The notes under the pieces: generated by a model
The model's database searches: none
What the model was told of the DNA's origin: nothing
Seen by the model: only the letters and a program-made list of their open reading frames with translations
Shown: piece after piece, positions 19,671 through 27,996 of the stretch
Numbering within the stretch: the stretch's first letter is position 1
Layout of the letters: every line of letters begins with the position of its first letter
Made by a program: the position numbers and the translations under genes
DNA from: Candidatus Heimdallarchaeota archaeon LC_3
Lineage (GTDB): Archaea > Asgardarchaeota > Heimdallarchaeia > Hodarchaeales > LC-3
Direction of reading: 5' to 3'
Length of the DNA stretch: 64,000 nucleotides
Assembly: GCA_001940645.1 (NCBI GenBank)
Contig: MDVS01000016.1
Coordinates: 47,814-111,813 of the forward strand

Positions 19671-20513
19671 CTAACTAATAGAAATATTAAAGGTTATTAA
19701 TTTTGCTCCTTGCCAGAGATCAAAAAATTTTTTCCTCATTTTTTCTGCAAATGATTTCTGCCACAAATAAATTATTGCCAAATATTCAGATGAATTAACT
19801 GGATTTGGAATTTTTAGTATTATCTTTTCTTTATCAATAATATCGAAAGTATTAGTTACTACAGGGGTAAAACGTATTTGAAGATACTTAATAACTGAAG
19901 TAAATTCAGATATAAGATTTTTATTTATTTCAAGGAATTTCTCCTCATCAATTCCCCCAATAAGTAATTTTATTATTACCCCACGATTTCCAATCACTTC
20001 AATTGTAACTAAAAAGTCCTTAATATCATCTGGACTTAGTATATGTATAGAATGTGCCATATTTAAATATATTAGTATCTCTGATTCTGTTTCCAAAATT
20101 TTTTGATTGTGTCTTAGAATAGATTCTTCCTCTAATGCAACACTCCAAAAAATACTTTCACTTGGATCAGAACTATATAATTCAGATAATTTTTCTTCTA
20201 CAACTGAGGCATGTTTAGTCAATTGTTGCAATTCTTGATTTTTTATTGTTAAAAGGTTTTTCATTACTATTTTCGGATCATTTGCGAGATACTTTTTTGG
20301 ACGAGAATCTTGCTTTTCTACTAATCCTTTATTCTCAAGAGAACTAAGAATATCATATATTCTTCCAAATGGTATATTAGATTCATTGGATATTTCTTTA
20401 GCAGTATTTAATCCCATTGAAAGCATATTTAAGTAAGTTTTAGCTTCATAATTAGATAATCCAAAATTTTCTAACTCAGTTGATGATAAAATATCATCAT
20501 TAAGTAAGACCAT
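19671..20513 (-). CDS. TrmB-family transcriptional regulator
   Basis: A 280-residue regulator with an N-terminal winged helix (LENFGLSNYEAKTYLNML, AKEISNESNIPFGRIYDILS, then the wing LVEKQDSRPKKYLAND). A short coiled coil follows (residues about 90-120), then an alpha-beta effector domain with VIIKLLIGGIDEEKF. TrmB proteins typically sense small molecules, often sugars. The gene is divergent from the short-chain dehydrogenase at 20662. Two copies of a 13 bp palindromic site lie in the shared upstream region, so it probably regulates itself and the dehydrogenase. Confidence 0.9.
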   Translation of the reverse strand: MVLLNDDILSSTELENFGLSNYEAKTYLNMLSMGLNTAKEISNESNIPFGRIYDILSSLENKGLVEKQDSRPKKYLANDPKIVMKNLLTIKNQELQQLTKHASVVEEKLSELYSSDPSESIFWSVALEEESILRHNQKILETESEILIYLNMAHSIHILSPDDIKDFLVTIEVIGNRGVIIKLLIGGIDEEKFLEINKNLISEFTSVIKYLQIRFTPVVTNTFDIIDKEKIILKIPNPVNSSEYLAIIYLWQKSFAEKMRKKFFDLWQGAKLITFNISIS

Positions 20514-20521
20514 TTAACTAT

Positions 20522-20576
20522 CAACTTTTTGTTGTGGTTATTTGAGTGAAAGGTTTTTAATAACAACTTTTTGTTG
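20522..20576. promoter_or_regulatory. Two palindromic operator sites between trmB-like and SDR genes
   Basis: The 13 bp sequence caactttttgttg, with arms caac/gttg, occurs at 20522-20534 and again identically at 20564-20576. The centre-to-centre spacing is 42 bp, four helical turns. The first copy is 9 bp from the TrmB start and the second is closer to the SDR gene. This is a likely binding pair for the adjacent TrmB regulator. Confidence 0.65.
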
Positions 20577-20661
20577 TTTAATTAGTTAAAGTTCGTGATC
20601 TTAAAAACTTAACTGTTATATTGTAATTAATTAAATAATACTTAATAAATGAGGTAATACA

Positions 20662-21615
20662 ATGTCTAGAAGTAATAAATGGACAACTGAAAATATTCCT
20701 GATCTACATGGAAAAAATGTAATAATAACTGGAGCTAATAGTGGAACAGGATATGAAGCTACAAAAATTTTAACTGAAAAAGGTGCTTACGTCATCATGG
20801 CATGCCGTAGTGAGACTAGAGGGAAAGAGTCATTAGAGAAAATCTTAAAAAACAATCCTAAAGCTTTAATTGAATACCTTCAATTAGATTTATCAAGTTT
20901 AATGTCAATTAAAGAGTTTGTCAGAAATTACAAATCAAAACATGATAGATTAGATATTTTACTTAATAATGCAGGTGTGATGCAAACTCCACAAAGAAAA
21001 ACTGCTGATGATTTTGAGTTACAGATAGGAACAAATCATCTGGGACATTTTGCATTAACTGGCCTGCTATTTGAATTAATAAAAAACACATCAGGGTCAA
21101 GAATCGTTACTATGAGTAGTATGGCACATACGATGGGAAGTGTTAATACGGAAGATCTGAATTTTGAAAAATCAAGAAAATATGATCGTTCTCGAGCTTA
21201 TGCCCAAAGTAAGTTAGCAAATTTATTATTTGCTTATGAACTAGATCGTAAATTGGAAAAAAATAATATTTCTGTAATAAGCTTAGGAGCACATCCAGGA
21301 TATTCAGCTACTAAACTACAGTCCGCAGGATTAAAATTAGAAGGTGGATTACGAGCGAGATTATGGCGTGTGGTCTACGGAATCACAAATCGATTGGTTG
21401 CCCAATCAGCTTACATGGGAACATTACCAATGATAATGGCAGCAACCTTAAATGATGTTAATGGAGGAGATTATTTTGGTCCTAAAGGTTTTAGAGGAAT
21501 GAGGGGACAACCAGGAAAAGTTACGTCTAATGGTAAATCTCATGATACTGATATGGCTCAAAAACTTTGGAATCAATCTGAAGAATTAACAGGAATAAAA
21601 TATAATTTCAATTAA
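20662..21615 (+). CDS. Short-chain dehydrogenase/reductase (retinol dehydrogenase-like)
   Basis: A 317-residue classical/extended SDR. The nucleotide site is KNVIITGANSGTGYEA (the TGxxxGxG variant), followed by DILLNNAGVMQTP. The catalytic Ser lies in IVTMSSMAHTMG, and the YxxxK motif appears as YAQSKLANLLFAYEL. The sequence resembles the group annotated as retinol dehydrogenase or light-dependent protochlorophyllide oxidoreductase-like, NADP-dependent and of unknown substrate. A purine-rich gaggta precedes the ATG. Expression is probably controlled by the divergent TrmB regulator. Confidence 0.92.
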   Translation: MSRSNKWTTENIPDLHGKNVIITGANSGTGYEATKILTEKGAYVIMACRSETRGKESLEKILKNNPKALIEYLQLDLSSLMSIKEFVRNYKSKHDRLDILLNNAGVMQTPQRKTADDFELQIGTNHLGHFALTGLLFELIKNTSGSRIVTMSSMAHTMGSVNTEDLNFEKSRKYDRSRAYAQSKLANLLFAYELDRKLEKNNISVISLGAHPGYSATKLQSAGLKLEGGLRARLWRVVYGITNRLVAQSAYMGTLPMIMAATLNDVNGGDYFGPKGFRGMRGQPGKVTSNGKSHDTDMAQKLWNQSEELTGIKYNFN

Positions 21616-21643
21616 TATTTTATGATCATTTCGATTTTAAATA

Positions 21644-22081
21644 TTATTTTACTAAATATTTTAATGATATCATTGATACTGAACTAGCAATTCCATCTAT
21701 TTTTCTTAAATAGTTAAGAATGTAATCATTTAGATCTTCCATAGATTTAACTCTTGTTCTAACAATCAGATCGTTTTCTCCTGTTACTATAGCAACTTCT
21801 TCTACCATTTCGTGATCAAAAAGTTTTTCCATGATAGCATTTTGGTCCGTGCTACTAGCTTTAATTAAAATGAAAGTTATTATTGGCCCTTTCACTATAT
21901 CATCATTGATATTAATTGTAAAGTTTTGAATCACGCCATTTTCTACTAATTTTTTTATTCTATTATGAACTGTGGTAGCAGGTATATTTATTTTCTCAGA
22001 AATGGATTTAACTGAGAGTCGAGAATCATTTTTTAATTCTTTTAAGATTAATGTATCTTTTTCGTCAATTTCATTAAACAT
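21644..22081 (-). CDS. Lrp/AsnC-family transcriptional regulator
   Basis: A 145-residue feast/famine regulator. The N-terminal helix-turn-helix is DEKDTLILKELKNDSRLSVK, SISEKINIPATTVHNRIKKL and ENGVIQNFTININ. The C-terminal RAM domain contains EVAIVTGENDLIVRTRVKSM. It converges on the SDR gene with a 28 bp gap. The upstream region holds several ttgaat/attcaa half-sites, common in Lrp-type operators, so autoregulation is plausible. Confidence 0.93.
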   Translation of the reverse strand: MFNEIDEKDTLILKELKNDSRLSVKSISEKINIPATTVHNRIKKLVENGVIQNFTININDDIVKGPIITFILIKASSTDQNAIMEKLFDHEMVEEVAIVTGENDLIVRTRVKSMEDLNDYILNYLRKIDGIASSVSMISLKYLVK

Positions 22082-22374
22082 ATTTGGAATAAATAATTCA
22101 ACATTTTTAAAATAATTGATTGTTTGAATATTTATTTCATAAAAATTGGTACAAATATTCCTTTTATTATAGTGTCTTGATAAATTTTTGAAATAATCTG
22201 GAAAAAATGTGTTTTTTATTTGTTTAATCTCCTGAATTAGGTTCCCTTATATTGTATTTTTCATCAATTTTCTTTTCTTCATTTCATTTTTATTAGAATA
22301 AGTGAATATTTGTACTATAATATTTAATTCAATTGAATATATTGGATAAAAAATGGAATATTTATGTACAGCAA
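22082..22374. other. Intergenic region upstream of the Lrp gene, with palindrome
   Basis: AT-rich spacer of about 290 bp with no convincing frame. It contains a perfect 12 bp palindrome attcaattgaat at 22327-22338 and several attcaa/ttgaat half-sites near the Lrp start. These are candidate binding sites for the Lrp regulator. Confidence 0.4.
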
Positions 22375-22382
22375 TATATAAA
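22375..22382 (+). promoter_or_regulatory. TATA box for the tRNA-like gene
   Basis: The octamer tatataaa ends 36 bp before the first base of the tRNA-like gene. That is the distance expected for an archaeal TATA box with a short 5' leader. No other gene starts here. Confidence 0.5.
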
Positions 22383-22418
22383 TGTTGTAAAAACTAATAT
22401 ATTCTTAGTTAAAAATAT

Positions 22419-22511
22419 GGGCTCGTAGTCTAAGTGATATCATTTTGACGTCCATGGCAGTGATACTGGTTTGTTTCGCCAGAGGTGAAGGTTCAACTCC
22501 TTCTGAGCCCG
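22419..22511 (+). tRNA. tRNA-like gene with ~17-18 extra internal nucleotides; isotype uncertain
   Basis: A 93 nt element. The acceptor stem gggctcg pairs with tgagccc plus a G discriminator. A perfect T arm follows, gaagg-ttcaact-ccttc. D-stem halves gtc/gac are possible. The clearest anticodon arm is ctggt-ttgtttc-gccag, which would give anticodon GTT (Asn) but with an atypical U at position 37. A class I tRNA should be about 75 nt, so 17-18 nt are extra. They lie mainly between the D arm and the anticodon arm, where tatcat...gtgata can form a 6 bp hairpin. An intron in a non-canonical position is likely. The alternative is a degenerate tRNA. Confidence 0.65.
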
Positions 22512-22551
22512 TTTATTTCCTCTCTATATCCTTAGTTTCAAGGTTTTAATA

Positions 22552-22773
22552 ATGGCTATTACTACAGTTCAAGAATCCTATCTTCAACAACAAGAATTAA
22601 TCTTTACTCCTCTAGAACAAAATTCTGAGTTCGATGATATCAAATCTTTTCTAGATCAAATCAGAAGTTACAATATTCCCAAAACATTGGTGATGAAACA
22701 AAAAATTGTTTCACTAAGTGAGTTACGATCCGATAAATCCAAAAATTCTAATCCTCGGTTATCTTTAAATTAA
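22552..22773 (+). CDS. gatC: Glutamyl/aspartyl-tRNA amidotransferase subunit C (divergent, short)
   Basis: A 73-residue protein immediately upstream of gatA and in the same operon. GatC is a small belt-like protein, usually about 95 residues, that wraps GatA and GatB. Here only the C-terminal GatC-like part is recognisable: LEQNSEFDDIKSFLDQI, PKTLVMKQKIVSLSELRSDK, the last resembling the conserved LReDev tail. The N-terminal helices are missing or strongly diverged. The call rests on position and the C-terminal pattern. A gaggag sequence in the 13 bp gap leads into gatA. Confidence 0.65.
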   Translation: MAITTVQESYLQQQELIFTPLEQNSEFDDIKSFLDQIRSYNIPKTLVMKQKIVSLSELRSDKSKNSNPRLSLN

Positions 22774-22786
22774 CCGAGGAGCAACC

Positions 22787-24223
22787 ATGAAGCAAGTAGA
22801 GTTATGGTCTATTTTAGATTATAAAAATTTCATATATCATAATGAATCAGATTTATTCGAAATTTTTGGACATAAGTTTCAAGAAATAAATAGAGATAAA
22901 TTTAATATATTTATTTCTAGAAAATTTGATTTTGTTCACAGTTCAAAAGAAAAGAGAGGATCTCTGTTCAATATACCAATAAGCATTAAAGATAATTTGT
23001 GTACTAAAGGGATCCTAACAACTTGTGCTTCAAAAATGCTAAAAGATTGGATTCCATCTTATGATGCTAGTGTAGTAACTTTTCTAAAAGAAGAGCAAGC
23101 ATTAATAATTGGAAAAACTAATCTTGATGAGTTTGCAATGGGAAACACTACTGAAACAAGTTATTTTGGCCCCACTTATAATCCTTGGGATAGTCAGATG
23201 CGTTTTTCTCCTGGCGGATCATCGGGGGGGGCTGCTGTATCGGTAGCTTTAGGATATGTCCCTGTTGCCATTGCTTCTGACACAGGAGGGTCCATTAGAT
23301 GTCCTGCTTCTTGGACTGGGGTTTTAGGATTAAAACCTACTTATGGGAGAGTAAGCAGATTTGGATTAGTTTCATATTCTCATACATTAGATCAAATCGG
23401 AATTTTAAGTAGATATGCAGAAGATCAGAGCAAGATTTTAGAAATAATTTCCAGACCAGATCCTAAAGATATGACTTACGAAAATCAACAATTTCACCAT
23501 GAGTCACTGGAACTTACTGAAGAAATTTCTGTAGGCATATTACCAGATTTTTTTACCTTAATATCACCTATGCAACAAGAAATCTATTCAGAAATTATTA
23601 AAATATTTGATAATCATCCACAGATTCAAATTGAAGAAATAAACATTCCTGATTGGGAAATTCTTTTACCAACTTATTATACTATTGCTTCAGGAGAGGC
23701 TTATTCAAACCTATCACGATATACTGGAGAACAATATGGATATTCTGATGGTGATCCTGATCTAACTCGATTACATGGATTTGGGAAAGAAGTTTTAAAA
23801 AGAATTCAGATTGGTAAATATTCGTTAAAACAAGGTTATGATGAACAACTCTACGTCAAAGCACAGAACATCAGACAACATTTCAAATTGTTTTTTAAAT
23901 CAATATTTCATAAAACAACCATAATTGCTTTACCAACAATGCTTGATGTTGCACCAACTTGGGATGAATTAAAAAAGCCTTTAGAGTCTTATCAAGCTGA
24001 TTTACTAACTGTTCCAGCGAATTTGTTAGGGATACCCGCAATATCAATTCCTGTAGGATTTGTAAAAAAACAAGGCGTAAAATTACCTTTAGGTTTACAA
24101 TTATATGCTAGTTGGTGGAATGAAAGAACATTACTCCAAATTGCTTCGGAGATACAAAAAGTTACAAATTTTCATATCCAACTCCCACCAAGCAAGAGAA
24201 TTCATGAGGAGGATACTTCTTGA
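22787..24223 (+). CDS. gatA: Glutamyl/aspartyl-tRNA amidotransferase subunit A
   Basis: The amidase subunit of GatCAB. It releases ammonia from glutamine for conversion of Asp-tRNA(Asn), or Glu-tRNA(Gln), to the amide form. The 478 residues carry the complete amidase signature: the catalytic Lys in ISIKDNLCTKG, FSPGGSSGGAAVSVALG with the cis-Ser, and the nucleophile Ser in SDTGGSIRCPASWTGVLGLK followed by PTYGRVSRFGLVSYSHTLDQ. The ATG start has a good ribosome site (gaggagcaacc ATG). It overlaps gatB by 4 bp, showing translational coupling. Confidence 0.96.
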   Translation: MKQVELWSILDYKNFIYHNESDLFEIFGHKFQEINRDKFNIFISRKFDFVHSSKEKRGSLFNIPISIKDNLCTKGILTTCASKMLKDWIPSYDASVVTFLKEEQALIIGKTNLDEFAMGNTTETSYFGPTYNPWDSQMRFSPGGSSGGAAVSVALGYVPVAIASDTGGSIRCPASWTGVLGLKPTYGRVSRFGLVSYSHTLDQIGILSRYAEDQSKILEIISRPDPKDMTYENQQFHHESLELTEEISVGILPDFFTLISPMQQEIYSEIIKIFDNHPQIQIEEINIPDWEILLPTYYTIASGEAYSNLSRYTGEQYGYSDGDPDLTRLHGFGKEVLKRIQIGKYSLKQGYDEQLYVKAQNIRQHFKLFFKSIFHKTTIIALPTMLDVAPTWDELKKPLESYQADLLTVPANLLGIPAISIPVGFVKKQGVKLPLGLQLYASWWNERTLLQIASEIQKVTNFHIQLPPSKRIHEEDTS

Positions 24224-25602
24224 GCATATCTCTCAAGGTGAAGGTAGGGTTAGAAGTTCATTGCCAATTGAACTTTTTATCAAGTAAATTATTTTGCTCC
24301 TGTTCAATAAATAGTCAGGATGCTGCTGTTAATGAGAATTCATGTCCAGTTTGTAGAGGGTTACCAGGATCACTTCCTGATCTTAACGGTGATGCGATTA
24401 AAAAGGGGTTGATGCTTGGAAAAGCACTAAAAATGACCCAGGTAAAAGAATTATATTTTTCACGTAAACATTATTTTTATCCTGATCTTCCTAAAAGCTT
24501 TCAGATTACTCAAACTGATGGAGTTATAGGAAAAGAAGGAATTCTACCAGTAAAGACAAGTCTGATACCAATAAAACAGATACAGCTAGAAGAGGACCCA
24601 GCAAAAATAAATTACACAGAAGAAGGAAAAATTATTGATTATAATAGATCTGGTACCCCATTAATAGAATTAGTTACAGATCCTGTTTTTACAAACGAAT
24701 CAGAAATAAAATCATTTTTGAAACAATACCGACGTCTATTAGAACTCTTAAAAATAAGTGATACTAAGAAAGAGAGTGCTTTTCGAGTAGATCTTAATAT
24801 TAGTGTTGGTAAACATCCAAGAGTCGAAGTTAAAAACATAGGTTCAGATACAGAAATAATTAATGCCTTTCTTTACGAGAGTAAACGTCAGATTAACGAG
24901 CATAATGAACAAGATATTTTGATTGAAACAAGACATTGGGATCCAAAATTGCAAATTTCTATTAAAAGTCGTGAAAAAGAATCTGCTATCGATTATATGT
25001 ACATTCCAGAGTTCGATATTCCTAGGATACAGCTTCCTAATTCATTTTCACAAGAATTAGTTTTACCAGAGTTACCTTGGGAAGCAGAAGAACGAATCAG
25101 CAAGCTTTATGAACTATCAAATAATGAAATTCAGATGTTATTAGATGACAAAACATTATTAAATTTTTATGAGAAACTTATTTCATATTTTTCACAGGAA
25201 AAAAAGATAATGTCTCAAATATTTTGGCGGGAGTTCCTTGAGTGGTATAATTCCAACAATAACGAATATATTGGTCGGTTATTAAATATACCGCTAATTG
25301 AACTTAAAACTTTTCTTGAAGCTCTTCAAAATGATAAGATATCATTTAATTTATTCAAAAAATCATTGAAAAAGTATATAACAAAAAATGATTTCCTTAA
25401 ATTGCCAGAATCGGAGAACATGGAGATTTTTTCTAATGAAAAAATTTTTTCAAAGTTACAAGAAAAATTTCCTGAAATATGGATTAAAAGCTTTGAAAAT
25501 CCAAATTTATTGAATTATCTCGTTGGACAAGGAGTTAAATTAGCAAAGGGAAAAATTAACCCTAAGAAACTTTTAGTAATTTTGAAAGAAAGGAAAAAAT
25601 AA
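24220..25602 (+). CDS. gatB: Glutamyl/aspartyl-tRNA amidotransferase subunit B
   Basis: The kinase/amidotransferase and tRNA-binding subunit of GatCAB. The family start KVGLEVHCQLNFLSSKLFC is followed by the zinc cysteines (CSCS...CPVC), then RGLPGSLPDLN and FSRKHYFYPDLPKSFQITQ. Further on are IQLEEDPAK, YNRSGTPLIELVTDP, and a C-terminal helical/YqeY-like region ending NLLNYLVGQGVKLAKGKINP. At 460 residues it is near the normal length. The start is TTG within the 4 bp overlap with gatA. In archaea GatCAB usually serves Asn-tRNA while GatDE makes Gln-tRNA; gatDE is not in this window. Confidence 0.96.
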   Translation: MSISLKVKVGLEVHCQLNFLSSKLFCSCSINSQDAAVNENSCPVCRGLPGSLPDLNGDAIKKGLMLGKALKMTQVKELYFSRKHYFYPDLPKSFQITQTDGVIGKEGILPVKTSLIPIKQIQLEEDPAKINYTEEGKIIDYNRSGTPLIELVTDPVFTNESEIKSFLKQYRRLLELLKISDTKKESAFRVDLNISVGKHPRVEVKNIGSDTEIINAFLYESKRQINEHNEQDILIETRHWDPKLQISIKSREKESAIDYMYIPEFDIPRIQLPNSFSQELVLPELPWEAEERISKLYELSNNEIQMLLDDKTLLNFYEKLISYFSQEKKIMSQIFWREFLEWYNSNNNEYIGRLLNIPLIELKTFLEALQNDKISFNLFKKSLKKYITKNDFLKLPESENMEIFSNEKIFSKLQEKFPEIWIKSFENPNLLNYLVGQGVKLAKGKINPKKLLVILKERKK

Positions 25603-25737
25603 TTTTTTTACACTCTAGCAATTCAAAAAATAAAAGGTTATAGAGTTCTACTTTGCTAAGATAAATTTTTGTACAAAGTAATCTCTTTTATTTAAGGATA
25701 GAATTAATAAATTTAATCTCAAATCAGGTGATTTAGA

Positions 25738-26160
25738 ATGGCAGATATGATACATGTAGTAGCAATAAATGAGAAACAAGAAAAAATTTTCAGGGCATTA
25801 ACTCAACAGGATGGTCTTGCAAAATGGTGGACATTTAGTGCAAAAGCAGAACCTAAAGAAGGTTCAATAGCCGAATTTGGTTTTTATGGAGGTCAAGTAG
25901 TGTTCAAAATGAAGATCACTCAATTGAAAACACCCGAAAAAGTTGAATGGGAATGTGTTGAAGGACCCCCTGAATGGGTTAATACGAAATTATCATTCCA
26001 ATTATCCACGGGAGAAAATGGAACTAACTTACGATTTATTCATGGAAATTGGCAATCAACAGAAAATATGTTTGGTGGTGTTAATTATCAATGGGCTCTT
26101 TACCTTTTAAGTTTGAAAAAATATGTGGAAACAGGCACAGGGGAACCAAACTTAGAATGA
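25738..26160 (+). CDS. SRPBCC/AHSA1-like domain protein
   Basis: A single-domain 140-residue START/Bet v 1-fold protein of the Hsp90-activator-like (AHSA1) group: MIHVVAINEKQEKIFRALTQ, GLAKWWT, GSIAEFGFYGGQVVFKM, PEKVEWECVEGPPEW, and a C-terminal long helix. These domains form a deep hydrophobic pocket for ligands. Ligand and role are unknown. The gene stands alone after gatB. Confidence 0.85.
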   Translation: MADMIHVVAINEKQEKIFRALTQQDGLAKWWTFSAKAEPKEGSIAEFGFYGGQVVFKMKITQLKTPEKVEWECVEGPPEWVNTKLSFQLSTGENGTNLRFIHGNWQSTENMFGGVNYQWALYLLSLKKYVETGTGEPNLE

Positions 26161-26276
26161 AATTTCTTAGAAACAAAATTTAACCATAACTCTATCAGAA
26201 ATTTTTGGTCTGACTTATTTTTTCCTAACAAAATTGAACCGAATTTTCCTCTCTCTTCCTTTCAGTTATCACCCTA

Positions 26277-26345
26277 GCAAAGCTTTAAAGTTCCAACATT
26301 AGAGAGAAGGCGTGTCAAAAATTGGTTTATATTCACATTTTTCTA
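26277..26345. repeat. Imperfect copy of the 5' region of the RadA-like gene
   Basis: This stretch repeats, with mismatches, the region just before and including the start at 26857-26920. Shared blocks are gctttaaagt-ccaa and gtgtcaaa-attg-ttta. The copy holds a GTG followed by SKIGLYSHF, compared with SKIDFYRYL in the intact gene, but stops after 15 codons. It looks like a partial duplication left behind at this site. Confidence 0.55.
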
Positions 26346-26632
26346 ATTTCTTTGATTAATTCTCCTGCTTCATCAGCCTTTTTTACAATTAATTGAGCTT
26401 TATCGCTAATATCCTCTTTATTTAAAAAACTATCTGTTATTAATGATCCAGCTCCCATAATAATTTGCAAAATATTACCTATTTTGTGTGAATAATCATC
26501 TTTAAGAATATTATGCTGTTTGTGATATATTCCCTGTTCTAAATGCAAGAAAACCATTATTCCAAGCATAGTTAATAAAGCAATTATTCCATAATTGGCC
26601 CAAATAGCAACAACATCATTATTCACGTACAA
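26333..26632 (-). CDS. Short membrane-anchored histidine-kinase DHp-like protein
   Basis: A 99-residue protein with one membrane helix (about residues 7-30, AIWANYGIIALLTMLGIMVF) and a helical region holding an H-box-like motif, DYSHKIGNILQIIMGAGSLI. After it comes a second helix, AQLIVKKADEAGELIKEIRK. This is the layout of a dimerisation/phosphoacceptor domain without the ATP-binding lobe. It may be a truncated sensor kinase, or a phosphotransfer or dimerisation partner. Its 3' end overlaps the partial duplicate of the RadA-like 5' region, so a rearrangement may have cut it. Confidence 0.5.
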   Translation of the reverse strand: MYVNNDVVAIWANYGIIALLTMLGIMVFLHLEQGIYHKQHNILKDDYSHKIGNILQIIMGAGSLITDSFLNKEDISDKAQLIVKKADEAGELIKEIRKM

Positions 26633-26897
26633 TTTATTAAAAGTCCAAAAACAACAAAAACATGCATATCCAAAAGAAAAGCAAATCCGATTGATTTTAT
26701 GAAAGATTAGATACCGAAAAAAGCTTCATACCTTTTATATTTTATTATCGATAGTATTTACAACTTTATGATACTGTGTTTCATCTTATTATAATAATTC
26801 TTTTGATAATTAAACTCTAATTTCATCTCGAACAGCTTCATTTTCAATCTTCTCTCCCCTAAGAAATGCTTTAAAGTCCAAGCTTTCCACAGGAACC

Positions 26898-27914
26898 GTG
26901 TCAAAGATTGATTTTTATCGTTATCTTGATGATCCAGAACCTTTAGAGATTGAAACAATCCCAGATAATAGTTTATTACCAAGAAACGTGTACATAGCAG
27001 ATTTTCAATCTGCAAGTATACTATCAGATGAAGTCAAGCTTAAGAATGATCAGAACATATATACACATACTGTTCTTGATCGTATCCTTCCACGTGGCCT
27101 TGAAGAAGGAATGTTAACACTACTTCATACCCCTGAATCTTCAAGGTTCTACTTACCTTTGTATGTCGAACTCATTCTTCGAAACTACAAGAAAAGATCA
27201 ATTTACTTCATTGATTGCGACAACCTCTTTCCTGTCTATCAAATTATAGAAACAGCCGTTGCCAGAGGAGTATCCGATCCTCATGATCCCTTACAAAAAG
27301 TTCAGTTATCACGATGTTTTAATTATCACCAAATGACAGAACTGGTTAACCAACATCTGGAACCAGCAATTACAGAACTGATGGAATGGAAAGAAAACGA
27401 TTTTGTTCCATTAATTATCGTTTCAGGTATTTCAAGTCTACATTTTAGCCAAGAGGCTGCAGAATATCTGAAATATGACAAAAAACCACCATGGTGGTGT
27501 GTATTTGAATTACAGCAGAGTCTTCAGATTCTAAAAAACCTTAGTATGAAATATCAACTTCCTATCTTACTTACAACTGCATCTTTTTCACCTCAATCAT
27601 TGAAAGCACTTGGAGGAACTTTTCTAATGCATACAGCTCAAATAGTAGTTAAATTAGAAGAAACAGGAGAGGGAGTCTATGGATCTTTAATTAAACATCC
27701 TAACTATTCTTCCCAACGAGTTTTGCTTCAAAAACCGGTGACTTCTGGTGGTGAGTCTTATCTACCACTACAAAATTATCTTAATCAGAATATTAAAACC
27801 AAAAAGAGACTTTCAAAGAAGACGCAATTTCCACAAAAGAAATTGAAAAAATTTGCAAAGCTAGCACGGATTTCATCGCATAAACAAAGCGACTTGCTAA
27901 GCTTTCTGGTTTGA
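26898..27914 (+). CDS. RadA/RadB-like RecA-fold protein lacking the P-loop
   Basis: A 338-residue protein that follows the RecA/RadA core: LDRILPRGLEEGMLTLL at the position before Walker A, SIYFIDCDNLFPVYQI like the VYIDTEGTF strand, PLIIVSGISSLHF at Walker B, and a late KALGGTFLMHTAQIVVKL like the GGHxLxHxAxxRxxL segment. The Walker A position reads LHTPESSRF (about residues 76-84) with no GxxGxGK[ST], so ATP binding in the usual way is unlikely. A basic tail (KTKKRLSKKTQFPQKKLKK) could bind DNA. The start is GTG. It is probably a non-catalytic paralogue acting with a true recombinase; this is inference. Confidence 0.65.
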   Translation: MSKIDFYRYLDDPEPLEIETIPDNSLLPRNVYIADFQSASILSDEVKLKNDQNIYTHTVLDRILPRGLEEGMLTLLHTPESSRFYLPLYVELILRNYKKRSIYFIDCDNLFPVYQIIETAVARGVSDPHDPLQKVQLSRCFNYHQMTELVNQHLEPAITELMEWKENDFVPLIIVSGISSLHFSQEAAEYLKYDKKPPWWCVFELQQSLQILKNLSMKYQLPILLTTASFSPQSLKALGGTFLMHTAQIVVKLEETGEGVYGSLIKHPNYSSQRVLLQKPVTSGGESYLPLQNYLNQNIKTKKRLSKKTQFPQKKLKKFAKLARISSHKQSDLLSFLV

Positions 27915-27996
27915 GTTTGAGAAAAAGATAAAGAACTCTATTCGAAAATGATCATTAAACTAAATTTTTTTATAATTCTAAGGATGAACATTTTTT

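Noticed and set aside
26758..27015. Minus-strand open frame upstream of the RadA-like gene
   Set aside because: It overlaps the start of a better-supported gene and the composition is not convincing.
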